64,000 nucleotides of DNA, from NCBI GenBank assembly GCA_019775845.1, contig JADQAV010000018.1:1061044-1125043 (forward strand). Direction: 5' to 3'. A program made the position numbers and the translations under genes. The notes beneath the pieces are model-generated. The model was given only the letters and a program-made list of their open reading frames with translations. It was not told the origin of the DNA and ran no database searches. This stretch comes from Myrmaecium sp. VS I D KN 1. Its lineage: Eukaryota > Ascomycota > Dothideomycetes > Valsariales > Valsariaceae. Position 1 is the stretch's first letter. Each line of letters opens with the position of its first letter. Shown one piece after another: positions 11,313 to 23,195 of this stretch.

Positions 11313-13261
11313 ATGGAGTTCTTCAAGAATCCTCTACCGTTTCGAATGAGATCCCTCGATGGCCTGTCATCCCCTCAGTTCGTCAACATGGCCTCGGCCG
11401 GGGCCGTCGATGTTCTCCAGCAGGGCTCGCATACCTCCCATCCCGACTTCGGCCACCTTGTCCTCCTCGTCTTTGAGGCCGTGTTGGAGGTTGTCTGCGT
11501 GAGCGCGCCGGGATACATTGTCGCTCGCCAGGGCATGTTCGATGCCGAGGCTCAAAAGTTCGTGGCCAATCTGAATGTGATACTGTTCACGCCATGCCTG
11601 AGTACGGTCTCTTCACGCTCTCACTGATCGTGGCCGCTAACGTCATCGCAGTTTTCACCAAACTCGCCTCACAATTGACCGCGGATAAGCTAGTGGAGCT
11701 TGCAGTGATCCCATTTATCTTCGTAGTACAAACCCTTGTGTCGTTTCTCGTCTCGTATGGGGTTTCCAAGGCTTTCCGCTTCAAGAAGAGACCGCGGAAC
11801 TTTGTGATAGCCATGGGCGTGAGTACATACATAAACCCAGCAGTGCCTTGATATCGCGAAACTAACAGGTATCTCAGGTCTTCGGCAACTCGAACTCGCT
11901 ACCCATCTCCCTGGTCATATCGTTGTCAAAGACACTCAAAGGCCTTCATTGGGATAGAATCCCCGGCGACAACGATGACGAAGTCGCTGCTCGCGGAATT
12001 TTATACCTCCTCATATTCCAACAGCTCGGGCAGCTCGTACGCTGGACATGGGGCTACAACGTTCTGCTTGCACCTCCTGACAAATATACTGTAGAAGAAG
12101 GTGGAACTGCGCAATCTCGCCTCGAGCGTGGTGATGCCGAAGATGGAACAGAGGACGAGCGGCAGAACTTGCTTCTGAATGATGATTCGGAAGAAGCCAG
12201 TAGCCAAGGCGCAGACGCTGGTGCACATTCGGACTACGAGTCCGGAAGCATTACACCAGTTACGCAACGACAGTATGCTTCTTCAGCTTCACTCTCGAGT
12301 ATTCTTGAGCCTGAGTGTACGACGAAGCCGGCCAACGGCGTCGCGCAAGCTGCGCCATCAGGTGGTCTCGCGGTTGCACCGCAACTGAACAAGCACCGGC
12401 AATCAATTCCGAGATACGACACGGCCACCCACATCACAACGTTCCCAAACCCGAATCCGGCACCTGTTCCCAATGTTGACATTCCTCCCGGGCTTAAAGG
12501 TTGGTTGGTCCGCTGTAAGCTCACGCGGGATCGCATGTGCTTGGCTATCTCGACCCGGTGCCGTCGGGTCTTCGAATCCCTTCCTCCCAGAGCCCAGAAG
12601 GTCCTGGCGAAGACGTATCGTTTTTTCCGAAGGTTCCTCCTCGGAGTCTGGGAGTTCATGAACATGCCTTTGTGGGCCATGCTTGCAGCCATTGTTGTTG
12701 CTTCTGTCCCACCTCTCCAGCACCTTTTCTTTGATGAGGGCACGTTTATCAATAACTCCGTTACCCGTGCCATCAGCCAAAGTGGAGGGGTCGCTGTCCC
12801 TTTGATCCTTGTTGTCCTAGGCGCCAATCTCGCGCGGAATACTCTGCCAAAAGAAGACGCGCACTCGTTCGAAAACCCGAAGGAGGAAAGAAACCTCCTC
12901 ATCGCTGCGCTCATCAGCCGCATGCTCCTGCCGACGGTGATCATGGCGCCTTTGCTCGCCCTGACGGCCAAGTATGTGCCTGTCAGCATCCTCGACGACC
13001 CCATCTTTGTGATCGTCTGCTTCCTGTTGACGGGGGCGCCGAGCGCGCTGCAACTGGCTCAGATCTGCCAGATCAACAACGTGTACATGGGGGCCATGTC
13101 CCGTTTACTGTTCCAGAGCTACGTTATCTGGTATGTCCCTCCCGCGTGCTGCCCCTTTTGTCTTCCGCTGAACATGGTACTAATGACGAAACAACAGGAT
13201 TCTGCCCTCTACTCTAATTTTGGTTATGCTGGCTCTCGAGGTTGTGGAGTGGGCCGCTTGA
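11313..13261 (+). CDS. Auxin efflux carrier-like membrane transporter (590 aa)
   Basis: Exons 11313-11601, 11652-11818, 11878-13130 and 13198-13261 give 590 residues. The introns (50, 59 and 67 nt) have clear GT donors and CAG acceptors, and removing them rebuilds conserved strings such as NVILFTPCLIFTKLASQL and MGVFGNSNSLPISLVISLSKT. The protein has an N-terminal membrane bundle (about 45-215), a long hydrophilic loop (about 220-410) rich in Asp, Glu and Ser, and a C-terminal bundle (about 414-590) ending in EVVEWAA. This layout matches the fungal PIN-like family (yeast Ecm3 and YNL095C), probably in the ER or another endomembrane. The substrate is unknown, and auxin transport should not be assumed. 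Confidence 0.93.
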
Positions 13262-14409
13262 TCGGCCGCTTCACGGGGACCTTTTCCCATTGTCTCTATT
13301 TGTTTTCTTTGTCCAAACTTATACCTGCTGCCTGCAGGTTGTGATGCTCCCCTGTCTTTCCTAAGAAGACGCGTGTGTGTGTCGAATGCACCATCCCATC
13401 TGTCAGCAATGGGAGGAGGCAGACTGTTAGCGCGGTGTTTTGGTCGTTTTTCTAGGTCGTCTTTTGTTTTCGACTATCTTTGTTCTTTCCTGTCGGGCTT
13501 TTTCCTTAGGAGATATTGGTTTACGCATGCACGCGGATGTTTTTCTGATGAGGGAATTGGGGGCACCCAGAATGACTGAAAATACCTTTATTTTAATATA
13601 ATATGCTTGTCTAAGGGGTCTCCGAAGACTTGATTACCTACTCTCCCTCGGTTCTTTTCCTTCCGGCTTTTTTTGTTGGCTTTACTTTTCTATCGGAAGT
13701 TTTTGGGAAAGGAAAGGCGAGAATTTATTCTTATTAGTAGTATTATTTTGACCTTTATGGGCGCTTTTTTGACTTTGTTATTCAAACCTCTCTGATTAGA
13801 GTATAATGTTTATATATCTCCTGTACTGATTTCATTCTCTAAGGTATATACAGTTCCGTATCTGTATGTGTATACCTAGGTATCTCTCTTCGTTAATCTG
13901 AGGTTCTTCCTTCGGACCAATCACGCCCGCTCCGATTGATGCCCGCTTTACGGGCAATCTGTCCGACCCACTGAAACCCCCCCGGCGCCTCAGCCCCCCA
14001 CCATCCACCACACCTGCCTACTACCCTTGCCCGCACCCTTGGCCCTTGTCCACTCCGTCCGATATCTTGTTTTCTTTCCTTTGACATACATCGAGGTGAT
14101 CGCATTGGAGATACAGTAGGTACATATTTACTTTCTTATCTGCCTTCCTCTTTTCTTCTTCCATCTTGCTTCTCGTACTGACCTACAACACGAAAAGTTC
14201 GACGGAGATATACAGACGCTCCTCCAACTGGCGACGTGTCGGTCTGTGGTGCGGCGCGGATTGAGCTCGACCAGCAACTATCCTGGGACCCTGATTCAAT
14301 TCCTTCATTTCTTCAATACCTCTTCTACCTCCAGCTTTTTTGCGGACGGGATTTTTGCTTTACTTTTGTTCTTTACTTCTCTCCTCCCTTCCCTGGATTC
14401 TTGGGCTAG
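13262..14409. other. Intergenic, AT-rich 3' flank and promoter
   Basis: The left half (to about 13,900) is AT-rich with many T runs and looks like 3'-UTR and spacer of the carrier gene. The right half is the pyrimidine-rich promoter/leader of the choline kinase gene. No gene is seen. Confidence 0.6.
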
Positions 14410-17244
14410 ATGTCTTCGTTGGCTGCTTCGGAGCGGCAGCAGGAGCAGAAGCAGGAGCAGCAACCTGCGTCGGTTAAAGGTTAGTTGGTTTTTCTTTTTC
14501 CTCCCGCACGCACACTCTCTCCTCTCTTTCTCTTCCCCGTGCTTCTTCGAAAAATTCATTGCATGTACCTTTTGGTTTCTTATGGATGCTTTAAATGGCG
14601 GCGGATTCTCCTTTTAGCCGTCTCATGACCAATTGCATCCATGTCCTCCCTCTTTTCTCGGAGACACATTCCTCGTTTGCGGGAGCTCCGAACTACACGC
14701 TATCGTTACACTGGACTCACCTACCCCGACTCTGTCCGCACGCCCTTTCCACGATGTACTAATATGACCGCAGCGGTGTCTATCGCCGAACCGGAAAGCG
14801 CATGCTCAAACAGCAAAGGTAAATCAAGAGAGGGCGACGATGCTGCGGAAACGGAGCGCGGTGCCTCGAGGCAGTTCCCGACCAGTGTAAGCAAGAAGAA
14901 GCTCTCTGGTAGGCCTCCGATCGAGCGAGGGAACCCCTCTTCTAAACAGAGTCAAGAAAGCTCCCAACTGAGTGAGGCGATCAAGCATGAGCTGTCCCAA
15001 GTGAGCGGGCGTCGTCATAGGCATTATTCGAACGAAGGTCTCGTCGCTCAAGTCAGTGCTTGGATCAAGCAAGAAAAGGCCAGACGCGCTGCTCGGAAGG
15101 CCAAAGCAAAAGTGCCTTCACAGGCTTCAATCCTCTCCGAGGCAGCGATCGCGGACGGCCATGCGGAGACTAGTGGAGGCCTACTTCACCAGGACAGCAG
15201 GCGCAGTTCGCAGGGGTCGGAAGGCTCAGTAGCGCTAGACACCTTGGAGGCTATCATTGAGAAAGGGCTGTCGACGGTGCCTCTTGAGCGGACGCATTCT
15301 CGGAAACAGCACCATCTGCCCCATCGCCCTAAGCTCCGACCAATGTCCACCAATGCCTCTTCAGACACAGAGTATCTCGATGGAGATGCCATCGTGCCCA
15401 GTTGTGATGCTGTGTTAGATAATTCCAAGACCCTGGCGTACACAGGGGGCTCTGCAGAATCTGAGCAAGGTGCAGAGACACCTGGAAAGATTACAGCCAA
15501 AGAGAAAGAAGCATGGGCGACCTTCAAATTCGAAATCGTGAGGCTTGCTCACACGCTCCGGCTCAAGGGCTGGCGGCGGGTGCCAATGGAGATGAGCAAC
15601 GAAATAGGCGTGGAACGACTCAGTGGTGCCCTTACAAATGCCGTCTATGTAGTGTCTCCGCCTGTGAACCTTCCGCCACGCCGTCGCCCCCAGGGCGCCG
15701 ACGAGAATGAAGTGCCTGTCGCTCATAAAGCCCATCCGCCGTGAGTCTCCAACGCGACAGAACGTCACTTTTCCAACGCGACTAACTTGCGTAGCAAACT
15801 GCTCCTGCGCATCTACGGGCCGCAGGTCGAGCATCTGATCGATCGCGAAGCGGAACTGCAAGTGCTGCGCCGCCTGGCCCGGAAGCGCATCGGTCCCCGC
15901 CTACTGGGCACGTTCACGAATGGTCGCTTCGAGGAGTTCTACCACGCCCGTCCACTGACGGCGAAGGACCTCCGCGTTCCGGAGACGTCCAAGCAGATCG
16001 CCAAGCGCATGCGGGAGCTGCACGAGGGGATCGACCTGCTGCCGCAAGAGCGGGAGGAGGGCCCGTTCGTCTGGCGCAACTGGGACAAGTGGGTGGAGCG
16101 GTGCGAACAAATCGCCGAGTGGCTCGACGACCAGATCATCAACCATGCGCACGGCGCGGCGAAGGCGCCCGCGGCCGAGTCGTGGAGACATCGCGGGCTG
16201 GTCTGCGGGGTGGAGTGGTCGTTCTTCCGCCAGACGGTTGATAAGTATCGCGCTTGGCTGATCGAGCAATACGGGGGCGAGGATAAGATCAATGAACGGC
16301 TGGTGTTTGCGCATAACGATGTGAGCGGTCCTCCTATACGGGGATGTGGTACCGATGATGCTGACTACTGGCTTTGCTGCAGACGCAATACGGCAATATC
16401 CTTCGACTCATACCAGCGGGTGAATCGCCCCTCCTCCTGCCTGCGAACGAGCACAAGCAGCTTGTGGTCATCGACTTTGAGTACGCGAACGCGAATCTGC
16501 CAGGGTTGGAGTTCGCAAACCACTTTGTAGGGACCTCTCATGTTCCCACGATGTTCTGCAAGAAGACGTTCTAACTCCTGATTTCCTTTATAGACTGAAT
16601 GGTGCTATAACTACCACGACCCAGTCTCCCCCCACAGCATCGTCCACACTCTGTACCCGACGCTGGAAGAGCAACGCCGCTTCATCCGCTCCTACGTCCG
16701 GCATCAGCCGTGGCAATCGTCCCGGTCGTCCGGACCGTCCGGCCAAATACCGTCCTCCAGCATCTCGACCTTCATGCTCGACTCGCGCGCTCCGCCGGGC
16801 TCCTCGTACCATGAGCAGGAGGAAGCGGCGGAGAAGGAGACGGAGGAGAAAGTGCAGCGGCTGATCGCCGAAACGCGCCTGTGGCGGCTCGCGAACTCGG
16901 CGCAGTGGGTGCTGTGGGGGATCGTGCAGGCGAAGGTGCCGGGCTTGCCGGACGAGATCGCCGGCTCGGCTTCCACGCTGAACTTATCGGCGATAGATGG
17001 GAAGGAGAAGGTAGACGATGAGGAGGGGAGCGGTGATGTGGCGGAGCTGCTACAGGCGCGTGCGAAGGAGATCGTGGCGGAGGGGAAGGATGGGGAGTTG
17101 GTGGAGGAGGAGGAGTTTGACTACCTGGCGTACGCGCAGGACCGCGCGCTCTTCTTCTGGGGGGATGCCGTAAGCTTGGGTATTGTGAAGGAAGAAGAGT
17201 TACCGGCGTGGTTGCGGCAGAGGATAAAGGTCGTGGCTTATTAG
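14410..17244 (+). CDS. Choline/ethanolamine kinase (785 aa)
   Basis: Exons 14410-14479, 14774-15740, 15795-16320, 16383-16526 and 16594-17244 give 785 residues. The enzyme phosphorylates choline with ATP, the first step of the CDP-choline (Kennedy) route to phosphatidylcholine. Brenner's motif is intact (VFAHND at 516-521, with N526), as is the choline-kinase motif with D552 (VVIDFEYANANLPGLEFANHF region). The N-terminal third is disordered and Ser-rich; the kinase fold starts near 330. Between the lobes and at the C-terminal end are acidic stretches. The start is the least certain part: exon 1 is joined by a 294-nt intron, and a start at 14641 or 14764 without that intron is also open. It is followed after 422 bp by the Sda1 gene on the same strand. 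Confidence 0.93.
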
Positions 17245-17666
17245 ATCGTATAGGTGCAGCGAGTGCGCGGGAGGGCTGGTGGGACAAACAATAGTGTTGC
17301 AAAAAGGGATGGGGTCTTTAAGTTGGTCACGATATACTGTTGTATCAATAATTCTCAGATTTGATAGATTCAACGCTGGCCAGCAGTGGTACTCCGGAAC
17401 ATCGTGAAGCCTCAGCATAAAAAAGGCCGCCTCTGGCCCCTGGCACCGCCACAAACACCCTTTATCGAGCGAGCCAATGCGCCTCACCGCCTTCGATAAG
17501 GACCCCGTTCTGCCTAACGTCTCGACATTTTTCTTGGGGAGGGCGGAGATGTTGCTACTGCGCATACCGACCGGCGGCTGTAATATCGCAACACAGCTAG
17601 CCCATACGACTCCGCCAAAGTCTTCTTTTTGTTTTCTTTCTTCACGACCGGAAAGAAGTGGAGAAA
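17245..17666. other. Tandem intergenic spacer
   Basis: 422 bp between choline kinase stop and Sda1 start. It must hold the 3'-UTR of the first and the promoter of the second. No other feature was seen. Confidence 0.6.
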
Positions 17667-20274
17667 ATGGGGAAACGCAAGCTCGGTGCGCTTGAGAAGG
17701 TGGACGCGGATCTGTGAGTGTTTCACGACCACCAAATCTTCGTTCGGAATATCTATCGTGAGGGAAAGAAAGGGTGACTGACTGTCTACTTTTCTCACCA
17801 ACAGCGCCAACCTTCAATTCAAAGTCCGTCGGGATCCTGCGTGAGTAACATCCTTCTCCTTCTTCCCAATTATCCTTCACGAGCCGAGGAAAGTCGACCA
17901 TGAGCGCTAACGGGAAAATTGGGATCTCTCGCACAGCTCCTACTCGGACGACTTCCGCAACCAATACACGCAGTATGAGACCTTCCGCGAGCTCTTCCTC
18001 CAGTCGCCCGCGACGACGGACGAGAACGGGCTGGTGTCGCTCCGGGACCTGATCGATTTCATCGCCCACTGCGCCGACTGCTACCCCCGCATGACCGCCG
18101 CGTTTCCCGACGATCTCATCCAGATCCTCACCCGTCACCACCGCGAGCTCGAGGTCGAGCTGCGGGACAAGATCGTGGGCAGCTTGGTGCTTCTGCGGAA
18201 TAAGGACGTGATTGATTCTGCTACGTACGTCTTTGATTCTTCTTCCGTTGGGATCTATGATAGGTTGCTTAAGAAGTGAGATACGGGTGATCTAACGATT
18301 GATATAGGCTCTTGAACACTCTATTCCCCATCCTGGTTACGACACCCAGCAAGAGCCTCCGCGCTCTGCTCTTCTCCAAGATCCTTTCCGACCTCCGCTC
18401 CTCCAACGCCAAGGCGACGAACCACCGCCTCAACCGCACCATGCAGACCGTCCTCTTCAACTTGCTGAGCTCCGATCGCAGTTCGCCCAAAGGTATCTGG
18501 GCCGTCAAGCTCACTCGCGAGCTGTGGAAACGTCAAATATGGACGGATGCCAAGGCGGTGGAGATCATGAAGGAGGCGAGCTTGTCGGAGAACGACAAGG
18601 TCATCATGGGCGGCGTGCGCTTCTTCCTCGGCGGCGACAAAGAGCGCGAAGAGGCGGCGGAGGAGAGCAGCGACGAGGACGATATTCCCGACCTCAACCG
18701 GCTCAAGCACCAGATTGGGATCAACAAGAAGTCGAAGAAGAGTCAGAAGGAGCTGAAGAAGGCTGCCGCGACGGTGCGGAAGCGCGAGAAGAAGAAGAAC
18801 CAGCCTCACCCGCTCAACTTCTCCGCGCTTCATCTCTTGCATGACCCGCAGGGTTTCGCGGAGACGCTCTTCTCTAAACATCTCCAGAACAGCAAGGCCA
18901 AGCTAGATCTGGAGCAGAAGCTGCAGATCTTGCAGCTCGTGTCGCGTCTGGTCGGCTTGCACAAGCTGACGGTGATCAACCTGTATTCCTGGTTCCTGAA
19001 GTTAGTAGCACATGTGTCGTCTTGATTTGGTGGACTGTTGCTAACGCGAGCTTCGCAGATACCTCACTCCTCGCCAAACGTCCGTGACATCTTTCCTGGC
19101 GAGCTTGGCCCAGTCGACGCATAACTTGGTCCCGCCGGACGAGTTGGAGCCGCTGGTGCAGAAGATTGCGAACGAGTTCGTGTCGGAGGCGGCGGCGTCG
19201 GAAGTCGCCTCGGCCGGTCTGAACGCGATCCGCGAGATCTGCGCCCGCCAGCCGCTCGCGATGAACGACACGCTGCTGCAGGACCTGGTCATGTACCGCA
19301 AGAGCAAGGACAAGGGCGTCATGATGGCGGCAAAGGGCTTGCTGAGCCTGTACCGGGAGGTGGGAGCGGACATGCTGAAGAAACGGGATCGGGGGAAGAA
19401 CGCGTCCATCGCGCTCAAGGTGGGCGAGCGGAAAGAGAGGAGATTCGGTGAGGAGGAGATCGGCGGTATCGAGGGCATTGAGTTGCTGGAGAAGTGGAAG
19501 GAGGAGGAGCGGAGAAACAAGCTTGAGGCGATGGGCTTGAATCCCGATGAGGTTGGGGATGAGGAGTTGGAGGGTGAGGATGAGGAGAAGGGCTGGGAGA
19601 ACTGGGACGTCGAGAGCGACGACAGCGACGATTCGGGCGGCTGGATCGACGTCGCTCCCGACGGCGAGGACATCGTCATCTCCGACGACGAAGACGACAA
19701 GCCACCGGTGAAGAAGGCGAAGCTGGAGGGCGCCGACACCGCCGCGGAGCCGACGAAGGAGGCCTCGGAGAGCACGCCCGGTGCCACCTCCGCCCAAGAC
19801 GCGCTCGCCAAGGAGGAAGCCCGCGTGTCCAAGCTGGCGACAACCCGCATCCTCACGCCGGCTGACCTGGCCAAGCTGCAGGAGCTCCGGGCAGCCGCCG
19901 CGATCAGCGGCTTGCTCCCGTCGGAGGCGCGCAAAGCCCGACCGGCGGCCTCCCGACACCTGGACGACCCGCTCACGGCCGAGGCGATCGAGGGCCTGGC
20001 CGCGCTGAGCGCGAAGCGGACCAAGGAGGAGAAGGTAGCCATGGCCAAGGCGGATCGGGAGGAGAAGCACCAGTCGACGACGGCGCGGCGGAAGGAGAAG
20101 AAGCGGGCCGAGGGCAAGAGCACGACGAACAAGGAGAAGGCCCGGCAGAAGAACTTCCTCATGACCCTCGGCAAGGCCAAGGCCAAGGGGAAGCGCTCCC
20201 TGGTCGACACCCGGAAGGTGCTGCGCGGTCACATCGAGCGCCAGAAGCGCGGCGGTCGGAGAGGGAACAAGTGA
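17667..20274 (+). CDS. sda1: Sda1 family 60S ribosome biogenesis factor (759 aa)
   Basis: Exons 17667-17713, 17805-17840 (a 36-nt exon), 17937-18224, 18308-19000 and 19059-20274 give 759 residues. Sda1 is a nuclear HEAT-like protein needed for maturation and export of pre-60S particles, and in yeast also for actin organisation and G1 progression. The N-terminus MGKRKLGALEKVDADLANLQ and the segment RRDPASYSDDFRNQY are typical. The middle (LLNTLFPILVTTPSKSLR; NFSALHLLHDPQGFAETLF) is the SDA1 core. An acidic stretch (about 520-560, near ESDDSDDSGGWIDVAPDGE) precedes a strongly basic tail ending RGGRRGNK, a likely nuclear/nucleolar signal. Length fits the family. Confidence 0.96.
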
Positions 20275-20992
20275 GGGTGAGGGTTGAGAGGCGACGTGTG
20301 TGTGTGTGATATGAGGGCTGGTCTGATGGCCCGTTTCTTTCATGTGATGCTTGTTTTTCTATTTTACTGGAAGTTTGCTATCACCGTCTCAATTATGCTA
20401 TGAAGCAAATGAAATTTTACTTGTGCTGGAGCAACATGGGCAGAGAAGGGTGATGGTAAATCGAGTATGTGTGTACCAATATTTGCTTATAATCTGGCAG
20501 ATGACGAGGCACTTTGGCATGGTACTGGCGTTGGAGAATAGAGGAAAACAATCATGTTCATATTTGGTAACTACAGCTGGCTTAATTCTATTTTCATAAG
20601 AGGCCTTGGGTTCATGGTCATCAGACAGAACTGCACGACGCCCGTGATTATGCGTCATCATAGTATGGGCGAGACAGTTCGCGTCGAGTATCATGGCCTG
20701 GTCACTCCGACACAGGACAACGGGGAAATGGAGATAGAGTCCGTTGTTCGGTATCGGAGGTAACCGGCATGGCTACCGGCTCAGCACCATCGAATAGCGA
20801 CAAAGCACTTGCGTCTCAAGAAGACAATCACTACTTTTATCTCAAAGTCAGCTTCGTATTCAACACAACAAGAGAAAAGATGTTGATTCGTGAAGAATGA
20901 ACAAGGGATCAGAAGGTCTCCAAGCAATTTATCCACATGGTGTGTTCGGAACAGGTCTGTGAATTTTGCAATGGTCTCATCATAATAGGAAG

Positions 20993-21330
20993 GAAGGCGA
21001 AAGAAGAAGAAAGGGCTGTAAGACTTACCATGCAGATGTTAGCCCGGACTGCACACCAACCCCCAGATTCCTTCGCTGCGGACAGCGAAGTGGTGGTAGC
21101 CAAGCGCGAAAGGCTAAGCCGCCGTGGGGGAGGTGGCGAGTCGGTGAAGAGAAAGCACCGAAGAGAAGCAGACTTGACGGCCGTGAAAGGCCGATCAGAG
21201 AGGTGTTTCTACATGGTGATGCGCAAGGTGAGGTTGTTGACATGAAGAGTGAGAGCTCCAGCGAAGATTTTGTGGATGAACAAAAAAGGGTCGGCAGTCG
21301 GGTAAACGATGTTCCCATGAAGCCCGGTCC
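20993..21330 (+). pseudogene. Possible degenerate Zn(II)2Cys6 regulator fragment
   Basis: A plus-strand frame without an ATG start stays open for about 150 codons. It contains RRRKGCKTYHADVSPDC followed by RFLRCGQ, then a basic linker. This resembles the start of fungal binuclear zinc clusters of the type KGCKTCHA, but one expected Cys reads Tyr (TAC) and the spacing is wrong. No fungal-specific transcription factor middle region follows. It may be a decayed gene end or chance; confidence is low. Confidence 0.22.
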
Positions 21331-21760
21331 ATGTCGGCGGTCGGCGGATGAGCCACGCCGTCCATCGACTTGCCGTAGCCGTGTGGCGGAGCCGATCAGC
21401 CACGGCTTGAGTCACTAACTGTGGCTCGCGCGGGACGAGCGGCTGTTCCCTCACCGCAGCGGTGGCTGATTGGCTGCCGCACCTCCCTCTTATAGTGGCG
21501 CAGTCATCCGAACGCATCTGGACATCCAACCATCCATCCCCCTCATCCCTCTTCGACCAGTAGCAACCGCTGTGCTCGATCACGATGGTTGCTGGACGCG
21601 CGGCGAGTCGGCCATCTTCTACTCCATTTCACCGTTTCGCTGTTGCCTTCCGAGCCTTTTCACCGTCTGGAATCGGGCAAGAAATGCCCAAGCTGGTGGC
21701 AAGCATGTGCCATGCCACGGCCAGAGCAGCTAGCCGGCATCCAGCTGGGCTGGGAGTAAG

Positions 21761-21768
21761 TATATAAA
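21761..21768 (+). promoter_or_regulatory. TATA box of the Hsp20-like gene
   Basis: TATATAAA, 84 bp before the ATG at 21852, followed by a CT-rich leader. A strong canonical TATA box fits an inducible gene. I could not find a convincing array of heat-shock elements by eye. Confidence 0.6.
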
Positions 21769-21851
21769 GCAGCCCTTCCGGCCTCCTGTCCCTCTCTTTT
21801 CTGTTTCCTGCATCACTCTCTCCATCATTCCCTTAATCGAAAACATCAATC

Positions 21852-23195
21852 ATGGCATCTATCCGTTTCATGAACCAAGCCGCTCCCTTCTGGGACTTTG
21901 TAGCCCGCATGGACGAGCAAGGCCGCGCGCCTGCCGGTCACCACCCTTTCTTCGGTGGCCGCGGCGCCCCTGAGAGAGCGACTGCTTCACCTGGTAGAGA
22001 GGAGAGCTTCTCCCCTGACCGAGAGCTCTCCTGGGGCCACGGATGGGTTGCAGACATGTCCCACCGCGGCCCTCGCCCTCATCACCGCCATGGAGGCGGC
22101 CGTCACCACCATCACCGCCGTCGTGACACCTCTCCGTCCTCGTCCTCGGGTGATGAATCTGGCATTGAGACTCCCGGTACTACCGACACCGAGGCCGAAG
22201 CCGACGCAGCAGCGCTGATTCCCCAGCCGCACACGCGCGACTCCACCCCCACCCTGCGCGGCGCCACCGCCTCCACTGAAGAAAAAGAAGAAGGAATGGG
22301 CTCCGCCTCCCCCTCTCCAGACCCGGAAAACCCTCACAAGCCTCACGGCCGGGGCCGTAAGCACATGCACGCGTGGGACCATCATCCCCATCCCCGCCAC
22401 GGCCGTCATGGCCCAGGCGGCGGTCCCCACGGGCCTCGTGGCTTCGACGCCGAAGCCTTTTTCTTCGGCGATCGTCGTCACGGCGGCCACCACGGCCCCC
22501 ATCATCATCGCAGTAGAGACTTTGATGCCTTCTTCGGTGGCCCTGGCGGCCACCGCGGGCACCACGGTAAGGACATGGAAGCCCTTCTGGGCGGCGGTCG
22601 CGGCCCTCACGCCGGACCGCACGGTAGACATCATGAAGCCTTCGGCGCTCGTAGTCCCCACCACCACCACCACCACCACCACCACCCTCATCGCGGTAGC
22701 CCCAAGCCCTTTGAAGCCTTCAAGTTTGGCGGCCCCGGCGGTCCCGGCGGTCCCGGCGGTCGTCGTCACGGGGGCGGACCTCGCGGCGCTGGCAAGCACT
22801 CCTTCGACGCCATGGCCGGCCCCGGCTGCCCCCGCCGCCACCGCCGCGGCGGCGGTCCGTGCGGCCCCGGAATTCCCCACCCCCTTCTCCAAATGCTGCG
22901 CGCGCACCCACTCTTCGCCGGTCCACCGCCGCCCCCGCCGCCCCAGCAGTCCGACGCAACAAACGAAGAACACGCCACTACCCGCCCGACCGCCGACGTC
23001 GTCGATACCGACGCCGCTTACATCGTGCACGTCTCCCTGCCCGGCGGCGTGCGGAGCAAGGAGGATGTCGAAATGCGGTGGGAGGCGGCGACGCTGGGGG
23101 ATGGGGATGGGGTTTTGCGGATCGAGATTCCGAAGGAGAAGGAGGGGGATGGGGATGGGGAGTTTGTTGAGGTGATGAGGGTGGATGGGGAGTGA
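21852..23195 (+). CDS. His/Gly-rich Hsp20-like protein with shortened alpha-crystallin domain (447 aa)
   Basis: A single exon. The N-terminus (ASIRFMNQAAPFWDFVARMD) and the segment 380-412 (PTADVVDTDAAYIVHVSLPG, then KEDVEMRW) match fungal small heat-shock proteins. The C-terminus (VLRIEIPKEKEG to FVEVMRVDGE) matches their last strand. About 50-60 residues normally between these parts are absent, and the DNA shows no intron there. Residues 70-90 and 170-340 are rich in His, Gly and Arg, with a run of nine His at about 270-278. Six short motifs of the type F-D/E-A-F/L recur at about 198, 224, 242, 261, 287 and 318, separated by Gly/His linkers. A chaperone or condensate-forming role is inferred only. 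Large opposite-strand frames are shadows of its composition. Confidence 0.88.
   Translation: MASIRFMNQAAPFWDFVARMDEQGRAPAGHHPFFGGRGAPERATASPGREESFSPDRELSWGHGWVADMSHRGPRPHHRHGGGRHHHHRRRDTSPSSSSGDESGIETPGTTDTEAEADAAALIPQPHTRDSTPTLRGATASTEEKEEGMGSASPSPDPENPHKPHGRGRKHMHAWDHHPHPRHGRHGPGGGPHGPRGFDAEAFFFGDRRHGGHHGPHHHRSRDFDAFFGGPGGHRGHHGKDMEALLGGGRGPHAGPHGRHHEAFGARSPHHHHHHHHHPHRGSPKPFEAFKFGGPGGPGGPGGRRHGGGPRGAGKHSFDAMAGPGCPRRHRRGGGPCGPGIPHPLLQMLRAHPLFAGPPPPPPPQQSDATNEEHATTRPTADVVDTDAAYIVHVSLPGGVRSKEDVEMRWEAATLGDGDGVLRIEIPKEKEGDGDGEFVEVMRVDGE

Larger units (their letters stand above)
20275..21851. other. Intergenic with gene relic and promoter of the Hsp20-like gene
   Basis: 1.58 kb. The left part is AT-richer spacer. 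A possible Zn-cluster relic lies at about 20993-21330. An inverted CCAAT (ATTGG at 21469-21473) and a TATA box (21761-21768) belong to the downstream gene. Confidence 0.55.

Noticed and set aside
12571-12587. T-arm-like GGGTCTTCGAATCCC
   Set aside because: Lies inside the coding exon of the carrier gene; no A-box upstream.
18976-20343. 455-aa and 389-aa minus-strand frames opposite Sda1
   Set aside because: Shadow of biased codon use in the Sda1 last exon; Leu/Arg- or Ser-rich low complexity without family likeness.
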